Part shown: one piece after another, positions 7,827 to 16,488 of the stretch
How positions within the stretch are numbered: position 1 is the first letter of the stretch
Layout: each line of letters starts with the position of its first letter
From: CAZRGZ01 sp964599775
GTDB lineage: Bacteria; Patescibacteriota; Saccharimonadia; Saccharimonadales; Saccharimonadaceae
Assembly: GCA_964599775.1 (NCBI GenBank)
Contig: CAZRGZ010000001.1
Coordinates: 62,001 to 126,000, forward strand
Direction: 5' to 3'
DNA length: 64,000 bases
Program-made: the position numbers and the translations under genes
The notes under the pieces: model-generated
What the model was told of the DNA's origin: nothing
The model's input: the letters and a program-made list of their open reading frames with translations, nothing else
Databases searched by the model: none

Positions 7827-8846
7827 ATGACCAAACTTATCACCATCGATCACCTAAAAGAACTACTCGCCAAGCATGGTCGCGATACCTTCGCACACGA
7901 CCTCATGCAAGCGCTCGAAAAAGACTACGCGCGCTGGCATGATTTTAAAATCATGCCCCGTCCAGCAATTCATGTACCCGATGGCGTCATAGAGCTCATG
8001 CCGGTCGCTGATCAGCAATACTATACCTACAAATACGTCAACGGCCATCCAAAAAATCCGCTATGCAATAAACTCACCGTTATGGCGACCGGACAATTAT
8101 CAAGAGTAGATGATGGCGAGCCCTTGCTCATTTCTGAGATGACCTATCTTACCGCCATTCGTACTGCCGCCAATAGCGCACTTGCCACCAACTATATGGC
8201 GCGAAAAAATGCCAGCAGCATGGCAATGATAGGCACGGGTGCGCAAAGCGAGTTCCAGCTACACGCAATTCGCACGGTGCGTGATATTCACACGGTATAC
8301 TATTACGATACCGATCCAACCGCTATGGATAAATTCGAACGCAATACACACCAGTTAAACATTTCGCTCATTCGCTGCAACTCGCCGGAACAAGCAGTCA
8401 GGAATGCCGACATCATCACTGTTTGTACTGCTTGCAAAATGCATGTAGATGTCGTGAAGAATGAATGGGTCAAGCCTGGCGCGCACATCAATGGTATAGG
8501 CGGTGACTGCCCTGGTAAAACCGAGATTGAAACCTCGCTTGTGGAGCGATCCCGCATTGCGGTTGAATACTTTGATCAAGCTTACATTGAGGGTGAAATC
8601 CAACGCTGGAGTAAGGCTGAAGCACGCAATCTGGTTGCAGCCACGCTTCATGAGCTCGTCACTGGCAAGAAAAAGGGGAGGGAGAGCAACGACGAAATCA
8701 CGCTATTTGACTCAGTCGGCATTGCGCTAGAAGATTTCACGACGCTCGTACTGCTTTACAAGCTCGCAGCGCAATATGGGATTGGCGAGGAGATTTATAT
8801 GGTGCCGGAATTAACGAATCCAATTGACCTGTGGTCGACACTATAG
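7827..8846 (+). CDS. Ornithine cyclodeaminase/mu-crystallin family enzyme
   Basis: A 339-residue NAD-dependent enzyme of the ornithine cyclodeaminase family, which converts L-ornithine to L-proline and ammonia. Seen: substrate-loop region YKYVNGHPKNP, ATNYMARKNASSMAMIGTGAQSEF with the Rossmann GxGxQ motif, and GIGGDCPGKTE carrying the Asp that serves as catalytic acid/base in ornithine cyclodeaminases. GGDCPGKTE is typical of true cyclodeaminases rather than mu-crystallin or alanine dehydrogenase relatives. I choose the ATG at 7827, preceded by AAAGGA six bases upstream, over an in-frame ATG at 7785 that lies in the hairpin arm. It is monocistronic and faces a convergent MFS gene. Confidence 0.88.
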   Translation: MTKLITIDHLKELLAKHGRDTFAHDLMQALEKDYARWHDFKIMPRPAIHVPDGVIELMPVADQQYYTYKYVNGHPKNPLCNKLTVMATGQLSRVDDGEPLLISEMTYLTAIRTAANSALATNYMARKNASSMAMIGTGAQSEFQLHAIRTVRDIHTVYYYDTDPTAMDKFERNTHQLNISLIRCNSPEQAVRNADIITVCTACKMHVDVVKNEWVKPGAHINGIGGDCPGKTEIETSLVERSRIAVEYFDQAYIEGEIQRWSKAEARNLVAATLHELVTGKKKGRESNDEITLFDSVGIALEDFTTLVLLYKLAAQYGIGEEIYMVPELTNPIDLWSTL

Positions 8847-8858
8847 GTCGTACGACAG

Positions 8859-10427
8859 CTACACCTTCGCCACAGGCTCAATATTCGAATCATTCTCGTC
8901 TTCTTGGTGCCTATGCGGCAACCAGATTGCTGCCACGACGGCGGCTACTGCAACAATACCTGCTGCCACCAGCATAGATTGCGAAAGTCCACTCATCCAT
9001 GCAGTTTTTGCCGCATCCACAATGCCCGTACCAGCAGCGCCCATTTGCTCGCCAATCACTAGTGCACCAGCGAGTGAGTTTTCAGCTACTTCGGCGACCT
9101 GCGCCGGTAAGCCCTGCAGCGCTGCAGATATTTTATCGGCGTATACCGAACTTAGGATTGTTCCCAGCACCGCAATACCCAACGCGCCGCCCAGCTCACG
9201 AGTCGTATCATTCGTCGCCGAGCCCATACCAGCACGGTTTTTGGGCACTGCCGACATTAGCATATTAGTCGATGGTGTCATAGCCAGCGCCATACCAAAC
9301 ATCATCACCATCATACCGCCCATCACTTCCCAGTAGCCGGGGATAGTTGGCCACTGCGCCATCAGCACAAAGCCAAGCGCCACAGCAAGCAGCCCGAATG
9401 AAACCGTCCAGCGCACACCAATTTTCTTCACGATTGTGGGAACGATAGGGGAGAAAAGGATCATAATTGCAAAGATAGGCAGCATCCGCAGTGATGATTC
9501 TAGCGCGCCATACCCCATAATCAGCTGGAACAATTGGCTCATAGAGAAGAAAATCCCCATGAGCGCAAAGAACACGAGCATAATTGATAGCGACGCCACC
9601 GAAAACGCACGGTTTTTAAACAAACGAACATCTAGCATAGGGTGTGCAATACGCAGTTGCCACCATACAAATGCGATAAGACTCAATGCACCCACAATCA
9701 GTGCCGCAATCACATCACCGCCAAAGCCATGCGATGGTGCTTCGATAATCCCATACACCACGCCCAGAATACCGACAAACGACAATCCACCGCCAATCCA
9801 GTCAATAGGGGTTTGTTTTTCGTCTCTTGACTCTGGCGTCAACCATTGGTTAAAGATGAAACCAATCGCACCAATGACTGCACTCAAAATAAATACCGAC
9901 TCCCAGCTAAAATGCTCGAGTAAGAACCCACTAGCAATCGAACCCAGTGCCACACCACCACCGGCGATACCACTCCATACCGCAATGGCACGCGGTCGTT
10001 CACGCCGCGGGAAAATATTTTCAATAATAGAAAGAGTGGTGGGCATCACCATCGCGCCACCAAGCCCCATAATGCCGCGCGCAATAATCAATTCCAGGCC
10101 TGATTGCGCAAAAAAACCTGCGTACAGGGTACTTGCAATAAAAATCGCCAGCCCAATCTGCATAATGAGCTTTCGGCCAAAACGATCAGCTATAGCAGCA
10201 GCGGTAAATAGCAGGCTCGCGAAAATAAGTGGATAGATATCAACTACCCATGTCAGGTCAAGCGAGGTAAGTTGCAGCTCTTCTGCCATTAAGGGCAAAG
10301 CCAAGTTCAAGCTGCTATTTGCCAGCATTGCCACTAAAAGGCTTACGCAAAGTGTGGCCAAGATCTTCCACCGACGGTGAAAGATAGAGGGCTCAATCCC
10401 ATCCATGTCTACATTTTGTTGTTTCAT
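8859..10427 (-). CDS. MFS drug efflux transporter, DHA2 (14-helix) family
   Basis: A 522-residue proton-driven exporter. About 14 hydrophobic segments are visible. DHA2 signatures include LDLTWVVDIYPLIFASLLFTAA near helix 2, the motif A loop ADRFGRK, ARGIMGLGGAMVMPTTLS and the motif C-like GIAGGGVALGSIASG typical of antiporters. Closest recognisable groups are EmrB/QacA-type multidrug pumps. The gene overlaps the upstream marR-like regulator by one base (stop/start overlap at 10427), so they form an operon and the pump is probably induced by a ligand of that regulator. Substrate unknown. Confidence 0.93.
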   Translation of the reverse strand: MKQQNVDMDGIEPSIFHRRWKILATLCVSLLVAMLANSSLNLALPLMAEELQLTSLDLTWVVDIYPLIFASLLFTAAAIADRFGRKLIMQIGLAIFIASTLYAGFFAQSGLELIIARGIMGLGGAMVMPTTLSIIENIFPRRERPRAIAVWSGIAGGGVALGSIASGFLLEHFSWESVFILSAVIGAIGFIFNQWLTPESRDEKQTPIDWIGGGLSFVGILGVVYGIIEAPSHGFGGDVIAALIVGALSLIAFVWWQLRIAHPMLDVRLFKNRAFSVASLSIMLVFFALMGIFFSMSQLFQLIMGYGALESSLRMLPIFAIMILFSPIVPTIVKKIGVRWTVSFGLLAVALGFVLMAQWPTIPGYWEVMGGMMVMMFGMALAMTPSTNMLMSAVPKNRAGMGSATNDTTRELGGALGIAVLGTILSSVYADKISAALQGLPAQVAEVAENSLAGALVIGEQMGAAGTGIVDAAKTAWMSGLSQSMLVAAGIVAVAAVVAAIWLPHRHQEDENDSNIEPVAKV

Positions 10428-10882
10428 TATTTATGCTCCTTTGATTGCCAATTACTTAGTACAGCCAGTAACCGCTCATTCGTTTGCACCATGCTCGCTA
10501 CTTCCTCTTCAGATAGCTCTTGCAGCGCTTCCTTGAAGTATGCTTCTACCCGTGTGCGCACTCCACGTACAGCGTGTCGCCCTTTTTCGCTTAGTTCAAC
10601 AATAGAGCGTTTTCGGTTGCGGGAATCATGGCGTACGATAACTTCTTCTTTCGCGAGAAGTAAATTAATCTGACGAGAAACTGCAGCGTCGGAATGGCAC
10701 AATTCTTGCGCAATTTGATGCTGCGATAATGGGCCTCGTTCGTCCAAAACTTTAAATATAGCCATGGATGCGAGTGTGTAACCCTTTTCGCCCTGCAAAG
10801 CCGCTTGAATATGCCAAAACATAAGCCGCGCTAATCGACGATTAACGTCAATCAGATTCTCAATCTCACGATTTTTTGCCAT
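10427..10882 (-). CDS. MarR family transcriptional regulator
   Basis: A 151-residue winged-helix dimer-type regulator. Visible: recognition helix region LSQHQIAQELCHSDAAVSRQ, wing with VIVRHDSRNRKRSIVELSEKG and a C-terminal dimerisation helix. It is the first gene of an operon with a DHA2 exporter. A perfect palindrome TTAACATGTTAA lies at 10893-10904, only about 10 bases before the start, inside the likely promoter. By family precedent the protein represses its own operon and releases DNA on binding a phenolic or drug-like ligand. Confidence 0.93.
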   Translation of the reverse strand: MAKNREIENLIDVNRRLARLMFWHIQAALQGEKGYTLASMAIFKVLDERGPLSQHQIAQELCHSDAAVSRQINLLLAKEEVIVRHDSRNRKRSIVELSEKGRHAVRGVRTRVEAYFKEALQELSEEEVASMVQTNERLLAVLSNWQSKEHK

Positions 10883-10892
10883 GGTTACAATG

Positions 10893-10904
10893 TTAACATG
10901 TTAA
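10893..10904. promoter_or_regulatory. Likely MarR operator
   Basis: Perfect 12-base palindrome TTAACATGTTAA immediately upstream of the marR-like start. On the minus strand a TTGTCA-like -35 and TAACAT-like -10 flank or overlap it, so a bound repressor would block transcription. Confidence 0.6.
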
Positions 10905-10930
10905 AATATATTTGACAAGTATGGCGTTTA

Positions 10931-11662
10931 TTAGCAATCAAGAAACGGAGCAGAGGCTGTAAAAGCCTGTAAGATGGCAAAAGTTTGCGGGCCAACAATT
11001 CCATCAATATAAATATCAGCACCGCCAGCCGTGATGTCTTCAAACGAGTGTACATAGGCTTGCAGGGAACGAACCGCACTTGCAGTTTGTGGACCGAATA
11101 TGCCATCAACCGCAATCTTATTTTTGCAATACGTATTCAGCTTTTGCTGTATTGCAGTCACACATTCACCTTGAGAACCTTCGCTTTGCTGCACATAGTC
11201 ACGCCAAGATAGCATACGCCCTTGATATGACATATTTACCGTGCCAATAGCTCGACAGCCGTTTGCGCGAAACTGTGAAGCGGTATGAAATGTTAGCGAC
11301 GAACTTGTAATACTACGTTCTGGGTTCACTGTTATAGCATCCGGCGTTGAGGATGGCGATCCTACCTGTCGAGAGGATGAGGTGTGCGAACCAGTCAGTG
11401 CGCCATACTGGGATGGGTTTTCAGTGTTTGTCTTATGTGCGTGGTCTTGGCTTTGGCTTTCGCTCTTTTTTGTCTCTTTTGGTGAGTCTAAGGAAGAAGA
11501 TGGATTTTGCGCCTCAACCGACGGCGCTTTAGCCTGTACCGTCGATGAAACATATAGCGCAAACAGATGATACGATACCACCGCACTCATAAAAACCAAC
11601 ACAAAGGCCGCACAAAACTGCACTTTGCTTATCGATTTCCCATCATGATGCTTCAATAGCAT
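10931..11662 (-). CDS. Membrane-anchored peptidoglycan-binding domain protein
   Basis: A 243-residue surface protein: short basic N-terminus, one membrane helix (about 13-35), a Ser/Thr/Pro-rich linker (about 40-135) and a C-terminal region with a PG_binding_1 domain (GECVTAIQQKLNTY, VDGIFGPQTASAVRSLQAY, then IDGIVGPQTFAILQAF). The second FGPQT-like unit looks like an insert-bearing repeat. No catalytic domain is present. It probably binds cell wall. Cys residues at about 126, 161, 175 and 243 could form disulfides outside the cell. The gene has no close operon partner. Confidence 0.8.
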   Translation of the reverse strand: MLLKHHDGKSISKVQFCAAFVLVFMSAVVSYHLFALYVSSTVQAKAPSVEAQNPSSSLDSPKETKKSESQSQDHAHKTNTENPSQYGALTGSHTSSSRQVGSPSSTPDAITVNPERSITSSSLTFHTASQFRANGCRAIGTVNMSYQGRMLSWRDYVQQSEGSQGECVTAIQQKLNTYCKNKIAVDGIFGPQTASAVRSLQAYVHSFEDITAGGADIYIDGIVGPQTFAILQAFTASAPFLDC

Positions 11663-11821
11663 TCTCCCTCCATGCCTTTACGATTATCCATAAGCTTAAT
11701 CGAACCTTATATAACCAAACGTTGCCCACGAATGCAACGATTTTTTACAAAAACACAACTATGACCACTTAGTACACATGCCACTCGACATTTTTTAACA
11801 TTCACTATAGAATATACAAAC

Positions 11822-12145
11822 ATGGAGACAAACAAGACTCCTATTTGGAAGGATGCAACCACACAACAGCTGGCTCAAGTTCTAAGCGAGCTCAAAGACA
11901 CAGCAGTCCTACAGAAGTTCCTTCGCGATGTCATGACAGAGAAGGAAATTGCCGAAATAAGTGCCCGGCTTGAGGCCGCTCGAATGTTACATGCCGGCAA
12001 ACGGTACGCCGATATTATAAAGTCAACCCGGCTCAGCAGCCGCACCATAGCGCGTATTAGCGAATGGCTTAAAAAGGGGACAGGCGGCTATCATACCGCC
12101 ATCGATATCATAAATAAATCTAAATCAACCAAGAAAAAGCAATGA
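11822..12145 (+). CDS. TrpR-like YerC/YecD family DNA-binding protein
   Basis: A 107-residue all-helical protein of the TrpR/YerC superfamily: LRDVMTEKEIAEISARLEAA followed by the helix-turn-helix KRYADIIKSTRLSSRTIARISEWLKKGTGGY. These residues match YerC-type proteins of Firmicutes, whose ligands are unknown. A TAGAAT box at 11808-11813 lies 8 bases before the ATG, suggesting a leaderless mRNA. It overlaps the next membrane-protein gene by four bases (ATGA), so the two are co-transcribed. There is no trp gene nearby, so tryptophan control is not supported. Confidence 0.88.
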   Translation: METNKTPIWKDATTQQLAQVLSELKDTAVLQKFLRDVMTEKEIAEISARLEAARMLHAGKRYADIIKSTRLSSRTIARISEWLKKGTGGYHTAIDIINKSKSTKKKQ

Positions 12146-12603
12146 TCGCGCATATAACAGCCATCCGTGCCGTAAGCGCGCTTTACGTCAAAAAGCGCAT
12201 GCAGTGGTTTTTCTGGCTTGGCGCAGCCGTTTTACTACTACTATTTGCCCTTACCATTTACCTTATACAAAATGTCAGTGCTTGGTGGTGGTTGCTCGCA
12301 ATTCCGGTTTTTTCTTTTACGGTTTTCTTTGTTATTTTATGGGGTTTAGCTCGAGCTTTAATTACCAAACTCATGCCGCCGCTCAGCCGCGACCAGCAAG
12401 AAGCAGTATCTCATTTCGTGGCTCGTCTCGACGAAGTTCTTGAACAAGTACAAACACCACGCTTTTTGATATTACTTTACCTTATTCGAGATGCTTTTAT
12501 TGGCAATCAATATGGGTTTTTGCAGCAAACTGTTAATCATTCAAAAGCCCTGAAGAGCGAATTTGAACGACTCACCGCACTATTTACACCACTCGAAAAA
12601 TAA
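12142..12603 (+). CDS. Two-helix membrane protein of unknown function
   Basis: A 153-residue protein I do not recognise. Two strong membrane helices (about 21-45 and 49-75) are followed by a cytosolic helical domain with amphipathic segments (SRDQQEAVSHFVARLDEVLE and FLQQTVNHSKALKSEFERL). It starts inside the stop of the YerC-like gene (ATGA overlap) and ends at a strong terminator, so the pair is a two-gene operon. The regulator may control or sense through this protein, but nothing in the sequence shows that. Confidence 0.75.
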   Translation: MIAHITAIRAVSALYVKKRMQWFFWLGAAVLLLLFALTIYLIQNVSAWWWLLAIPVFSFTVFFVILWGLARALITKLMPPLSRDQQEAVSHFVARLDEVLEQVQTPRFLILLYLIRDAFIGNQYGFLQQTVNHSKALKSEFERLTALFTPLEK

Positions 12604-12632
12604 AGAGATACCCTAGGGTATCTCTTTATTTA
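12602..12632. terminator. Bidirectional rho-independent terminator
   Basis: Near-perfect hairpin AAAGAGATACCC / GGGTATCTCTTT with T-rich flanks on both sides, placed between convergent genes. Confidence 0.9.
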
Positions 12633-12648
12633 GTATCACCCTAAAGAG

Positions 12649-13233
12649 TTACTTTTTCTTTGCAAGCCGCCCTTTCACTTGTTCACCATCACGAAACATG
12701 ATTTTGGTACGAACTGCGAGCGCGATATCTACCGCACCCCGAATAATCGCGTACAGCCCTAGTACCCATACAAACGTCACACCCCCCACATATGGGAAAA
12801 GCCAAATGACAATACCAGCGATCAATGCCAAGATCCCTGCAAAAATCCAGAGCAGTTTATCCTCACCTTCCTCAAGCAGTACAGCAACCACAATATCTAG
12901 AACACCGCGAATCACAAAGAACAAGCCCGCCAAAATAGCAAAGGTGACATACGCAATATCGCTATTACTTATCAAGAAAGTACCGATAATAATCGCTGCT
13001 ACACCAGCCGCTAGCGACAACCACCAGCCTGAATCATTCTTCATACGAACAAATGCACTTATTAAATCGGCGAGCCCATAAACCACAATGAATAATGCAA
13101 ACAGCATCACAAGCGTGACTAACGTCAAGCCGGACCAGAAAAGTGCTATTAACCCAAAAATAATTGTTACCACCCCTTGAACTGTGAATAGCCACCACAG
13201 GCTACTTGCGAATTCGCGAATTTTACTCGCCAC
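12649..13233 (-). CDS. HdeD family (DUF308) membrane protein
   Basis: A 194-residue protein with six predicted membrane helices arranged as three repeated pairs. Each repeat carries the family's helix pattern, for example VVTIIFGLIALFWSGLTLVTLV and GLYAIIRGAVDIALAVR. HdeD in Escherichia coli is an acid-stress membrane protein, but most family members are uncharacterised. The C-terminus is a basic cytosolic tail (GRLAKKK). It shares a terminator with the convergent upstream pair. A divergent membrane-protein gene starts about 100 bases away. Confidence 0.88.
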   Translation of the reverse strand: MASKIREFASSLWWLFTVQGVVTIIFGLIALFWSGLTLVTLVMLFALFIVVYGLADLISAFVRMKNDSGWWLSLAAGVAAIIIGTFLISNSDIAYVTFAILAGLFFVIRGVLDIVVAVLLEEGEDKLLWIFAGILALIAGIVIWLFPYVGGVTFVWVLGLYAIIRGAVDIALAVRTKIMFRDGEQVKGRLAKKK

Positions 13234-13331
13234 TTTACCCCTCCTTGTTTTGTTATTAATACATCACTAGTTTTAGTATAGCATGATAAAAATAAGCGTA
13301 AATACTATACACACTATGCTACAATAAAAAT

Positions 13332-13784
13332 ATGAAGGAAGTGGCACTGAAAAGAAACTACACGTTAATACTCGCGGTATTTGCTAGTGGACTTCTGTTT
13401 ATTGGCCATGGTGCGCTCGCCGCGCAGCAGTACGAGCTATGGGTGACGGTATTTGCTACCATTTTAAATCCCTTTATTGTTCTAGAGCATACCCAGGTGG
13501 CATCACTTACTCAAAATATTGGTATTCTTGATATTATTTTTGGCTGTTTGTTGCTACTCGTTGGAGCTATCGTTTGTTTTTCGGCTAAACCGCTTCATCC
13601 AGCTTGGGGGAAGAGCCTCCTCGTCCTCTTAATTATCGCTGCTATATGGCAATTCTTCACCAGCTTTAGTTTTGTTTTGGCTGGCGTGCCCGAAGGTATA
13701 TGGCTTTTCTTTGAGCGTAGTCCCAGCTTTATCTTGCCAGCTGCTGGCGCTCTCTTATTGAAAAAGCTAACCAAGATGGCGTAA
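13332..13784 (+). CDS. Four-helix membrane protein of unknown function
   Basis: A 150-residue protein with four predicted membrane helices (about 10-30, 60-80, 90-110 and 125-145). I do not recognise the family; it vaguely resembles DoxX/DUF4149-like small membrane proteins but without a decisive motif. TACAAT at 13320-13325 is six bases before the ATG, so the mRNA is likely leaderless. Its last 18 bases overlap the 3' end of the convergent ligD gene, a compaction typical of small genomes. Confidence 0.65.
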   Translation: MKEVALKRNYTLILAVFASGLLFIGHGALAAQQYELWVTVFATILNPFIVLEHTQVASLTQNIGILDIIFGCLLLLVGAIVCFSAKPLHPAWGKSLLVLLIIAAIWQFFTSFSFVLAGVPEGIWLFFERSPSFILPAAGALLLKKLTKMA

Positions 13785-16226
13785 GACCGCTTTTATATCA
13801 GCGCCTTTACCACGTACCCCCTTCCAAAGATCACCTTCCTTTTCTATTCGTTTTAGCATGTTTTTTATGGTAAAGCGCTGCGGCGTTAAATGGCCATTCA
13901 CTTCATCCCAGTGCAAAGGCGCTGAAACTGTGGCATCTTTACTGGGACGGGCGGAGTAGGGGGCAGCCAAAGTTTGGCCTTCGCTATTCTGCAAATAATC
14001 AAGGTAAATTTTGTGCTTGCGTTTTGAAGGCGAACGTTCCAAGCTAGTAAGTTCTGGCTCGCGCTTGTGTACCTCCATGGCAATGAGATGAGCAAAGTTG
14101 CGTGCTTGTTCGTAGTTATATTTGGCACGCAGAGGAACGTACACATGGATACCGCGCTTACCACTAGTCTTGGGAAAGTTCGGTATCTTCCATTCGTCAC
14201 ATACTTCGTGTACCGTTTTGGCAACTTGCACGACATCTTTAAACTCGACCCCTTCAGGGTCAAGGTCGATCACTAGCCAATCCGGGTCTTCTAAATGACC
14301 TACCCGCGAATTCCAAGGGTTAATTTCGATACAACCAAGCTGCGCCATGAAAAGCAGCGTTTTTTCGTTGTTACAGATTAAATAGTTTATATATTCACCG
14401 GTGCTATCAGAGAAATGTCGTATTGTATGTGCAAAACTGGGTACATCGAAAGTAACATTTTTTTGGAAAAACGAAAATCCATCCACACCATCAGGGTTGC
14501 GTTTCATAGATTGAGGCCGGTTCTTGAGATAGGGGAGAATGTATTTGCTGACCGAGCGATAGTACTCTATAAGGTCGCCCTTAGTGTAGCCATGCTCTGG
14601 CCAAAACACTTTATCAAGGTGAGTAAGTTTTAGCTCATCGGTCGGTTGCCTTTTCATTGTTTTCTCCCGCTTTTTAGTTGGCTTGATGTCTTTTGGCTCT
14701 TCTTTATGTACCTTTTTCGGGTCTTTATCTTCCCGCAAACCAACAAAACTAGGGTGACGCATATAGCCTTCACTCGTCCATTCGCTAAATTCCATTTCGC
14801 ATACAAGCTTCGGCTCTACCCAATGGACTGGTGCGTTTGGTTTTGGCTCAGTTTGAAACGGCGAGTCAGCGCGTTCGAGCTTTTCGAGCCGTTCGCGTAA
14901 GCTTTTTAACTGCGCGTCAGGGATACCACCACCAGAATGCCCCACATAAATTAGCTCGCCCTCATTGCTGTACACGCCAACCACTAAAGACCCTAAATGT
15001 TTACGCGTGCCACGCGGTTCAGTAAAGCCACCAATGACAACCTCTTGCCGTTCATGCGTTTTGATTTTTAGCCAATGTTTGCTACGGATGTTTGTTCTAT
15101 ACGCACCTTGGGATTTTTTGGCCATAATGCCTTCTAGGTGCTGCTTTTTTATTGCCGCAAATAACTTTTTGCCGTCTCTTTCAACATGGTCGCTATAGCG
15201 GACAATCGAATTTTCGGGGATAATTGACTGTAAAAGCTGCTTGCGCTCGATAAGCGGCATATCGCGAATATCGTGCCCCTCAAACCACAGAAGGTCAAAC
15301 ACATAATAATAAAGCTCACCCGTAAGCGTTCCGCTCGGTTTGTATCCCTGTAGCCATTCAAAGTGCGAGCGGCCATCTTTGTCGGTTACCACAATTTCAC
15401 CATCCAGAATGACATCTTTTTGTATATCACGCACCGCCTCGGCCACAGCCGGATACTTTTCGCGAAAATCAAGATTGTTACGTGAATAAAGCGCCACATC
15501 GCTACCTTGCTTGCTCGCAATCGCCCGGTAGCCATCCCACTTTATTTCAAACAACCACTCTTTATCGTTAAACGGTTCATGCACAAGGGTGGAGAGCATG
15601 GGTTTTACTGGTTCTGCCAATTTTCGTTTGGGGTATTGTTTATAATCCCTGTTGGGCTCGTTTAGGCTTTTGCCGCTCACAACTGATTTATCTTGTTCTT
15701 TGGTAATATCTATTTTTTCGCTGGCGAATTCATCGCCTTTCTTCACCAACAACCAAGCGTTTGGCTGTTTGGCATTCTTCATTTTTATCAGGGCGAATTC
15801 ACCATGTAGTTTTTGACCATGTACGATAAACGTCAGGTGGCCGTCTTTTAACTGCTTGCGCAAGACTTTTTGCGGATCATCGCCACCGTCGTATGGCTCA
15901 TAGGTCCCTTTGTCCCAAATAATTACTTCGCCCGCGCCATAATTGCCTTTCGGGATGGTGCCTTCGAACTTACGATATTCAAAGGGGTGATCTTCCACCA
16001 TCATGGCCAAATGCCGGTCATGCGGATTGAGCGAAGGGCCTTTCGGCACGGCCCAACTTTTTAACACACCATCCAGCTCAAGACGGAAATCATAATGTAG
16101 CGCAGTAGCGTGGTGTTCCTGCACCACAAATTCTAGCTTTTGCTTCTTTTTTGCGGCCGCTTTTTTACCTCGCGGCTCGGCCGTTTCTTTAAAATCCCGC
16201 TTTTGATGGTACTTTTTTAGTGACAT
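13767..16226 (-). CDS. ligD: Multidomain DNA ligase D (phosphoesterase-ligase-polymerase)
   Basis: An 819-residue end-joining enzyme that processes and seals double-strand breaks with Ku. Domains in order: 3'-phosphoesterase (about 25-155; HHATALHYDFRLELDG and the DHPFEYRKFEG stretch), ATP-dependent ligase (about 205-505; nucleophile Lys in FEIKWDGYRA near 228, then VILDGEIVV), a basic linker with repeated Lys, and the archaeo-eukaryotic primase-type polymerase (about 535-810; DLDPEG acidic pair, KTSGKRGIHVYVPL). The PE-LIG-POL order matches Pseudomonas LigD. Ku is encoded just upstream on the same strand, separated by one tiny membrane-protein gene. All key residues I can see are intact. Confidence 0.95.
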   Translation of the reverse strand: MSLKKYHQKRDFKETAEPRGKKAAAKKKQKLEFVVQEHHATALHYDFRLELDGVLKSWAVPKGPSLNPHDRHLAMMVEDHPFEYRKFEGTIPKGNYGAGEVIIWDKGTYEPYDGGDDPQKVLRKQLKDGHLTFIVHGQKLHGEFALIKMKNAKQPNAWLLVKKGDEFASEKIDITKEQDKSVVSGKSLNEPNRDYKQYPKRKLAEPVKPMLSTLVHEPFNDKEWLFEIKWDGYRAIASKQGSDVALYSRNNLDFREKYPAVAEAVRDIQKDVILDGEIVVTDKDGRSHFEWLQGYKPSGTLTGELYYYVFDLLWFEGHDIRDMPLIERKQLLQSIIPENSIVRYSDHVERDGKKLFAAIKKQHLEGIMAKKSQGAYRTNIRSKHWLKIKTHERQEVVIGGFTEPRGTRKHLGSLVVGVYSNEGELIYVGHSGGGIPDAQLKSLRERLEKLERADSPFQTEPKPNAPVHWVEPKLVCEMEFSEWTSEGYMRHPSFVGLREDKDPKKVHKEEPKDIKPTKKREKTMKRQPTDELKLTHLDKVFWPEHGYTKGDLIEYYRSVSKYILPYLKNRPQSMKRNPDGVDGFSFFQKNVTFDVPSFAHTIRHFSDSTGEYINYLICNNEKTLLFMAQLGCIEINPWNSRVGHLEDPDWLVIDLDPEGVEFKDVVQVAKTVHEVCDEWKIPNFPKTSGKRGIHVYVPLRAKYNYEQARNFAHLIAMEVHKREPELTSLERSPSKRKHKIYLDYLQNSEGQTLAAPYSARPSKDATVSAPLHWDEVNGHLTPQRFTIKNMLKRIEKEGDLWKGVRGKGADIKAVLRHLG

Positions 16227-16263
16227 GATGCTTGCACTATTCCTATGGCAGAGACATTATAGT

Positions 16264-16461
16264 TTAGGCGCCTAAAAACTGTAATACCCGGTACAATAAT
16301 ATTGCCGGCCACACTAAAGCCTGTAAAAAGGCTAGCACTACTTCCCAGAACCCATTGGCTTGATTAATGAAATATACCAATGCACCAAAACCCGCTACGA
16401 AAAAGACGACACCGCTAGGACCACCATTATTTATTATTTTGGTGGTTTTATCTTTTTTCAT
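16264..16461 (-). CDS. Small membrane protein between ku and ligD
   Basis: A 65-residue protein with a Lys-rich start (MKKDKTTK) and two short hydrophobic stretches (GVVFFVAGFGALVYFINQA and VLAFLQALVWPAILLYRVLQF). An SD-like GGAAAAG lies before the ATG. It is located between ku and ligD on the same strand, with 27 bases to ku and 37 bases to ligD, so it is probably co-transcribed. I do not recognise it and a link to DNA repair is not supported beyond position. Confidence 0.6.
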   Translation of the reverse strand: MKKDKTTKIINNGGPSGVVFFVAGFGALVYFINQANGFWEVVLAFLQALVWPAILLYRVLQFLGA

Positions 16462-16488
16462 ATCTTTTCCTTACGACAACGTAATAGT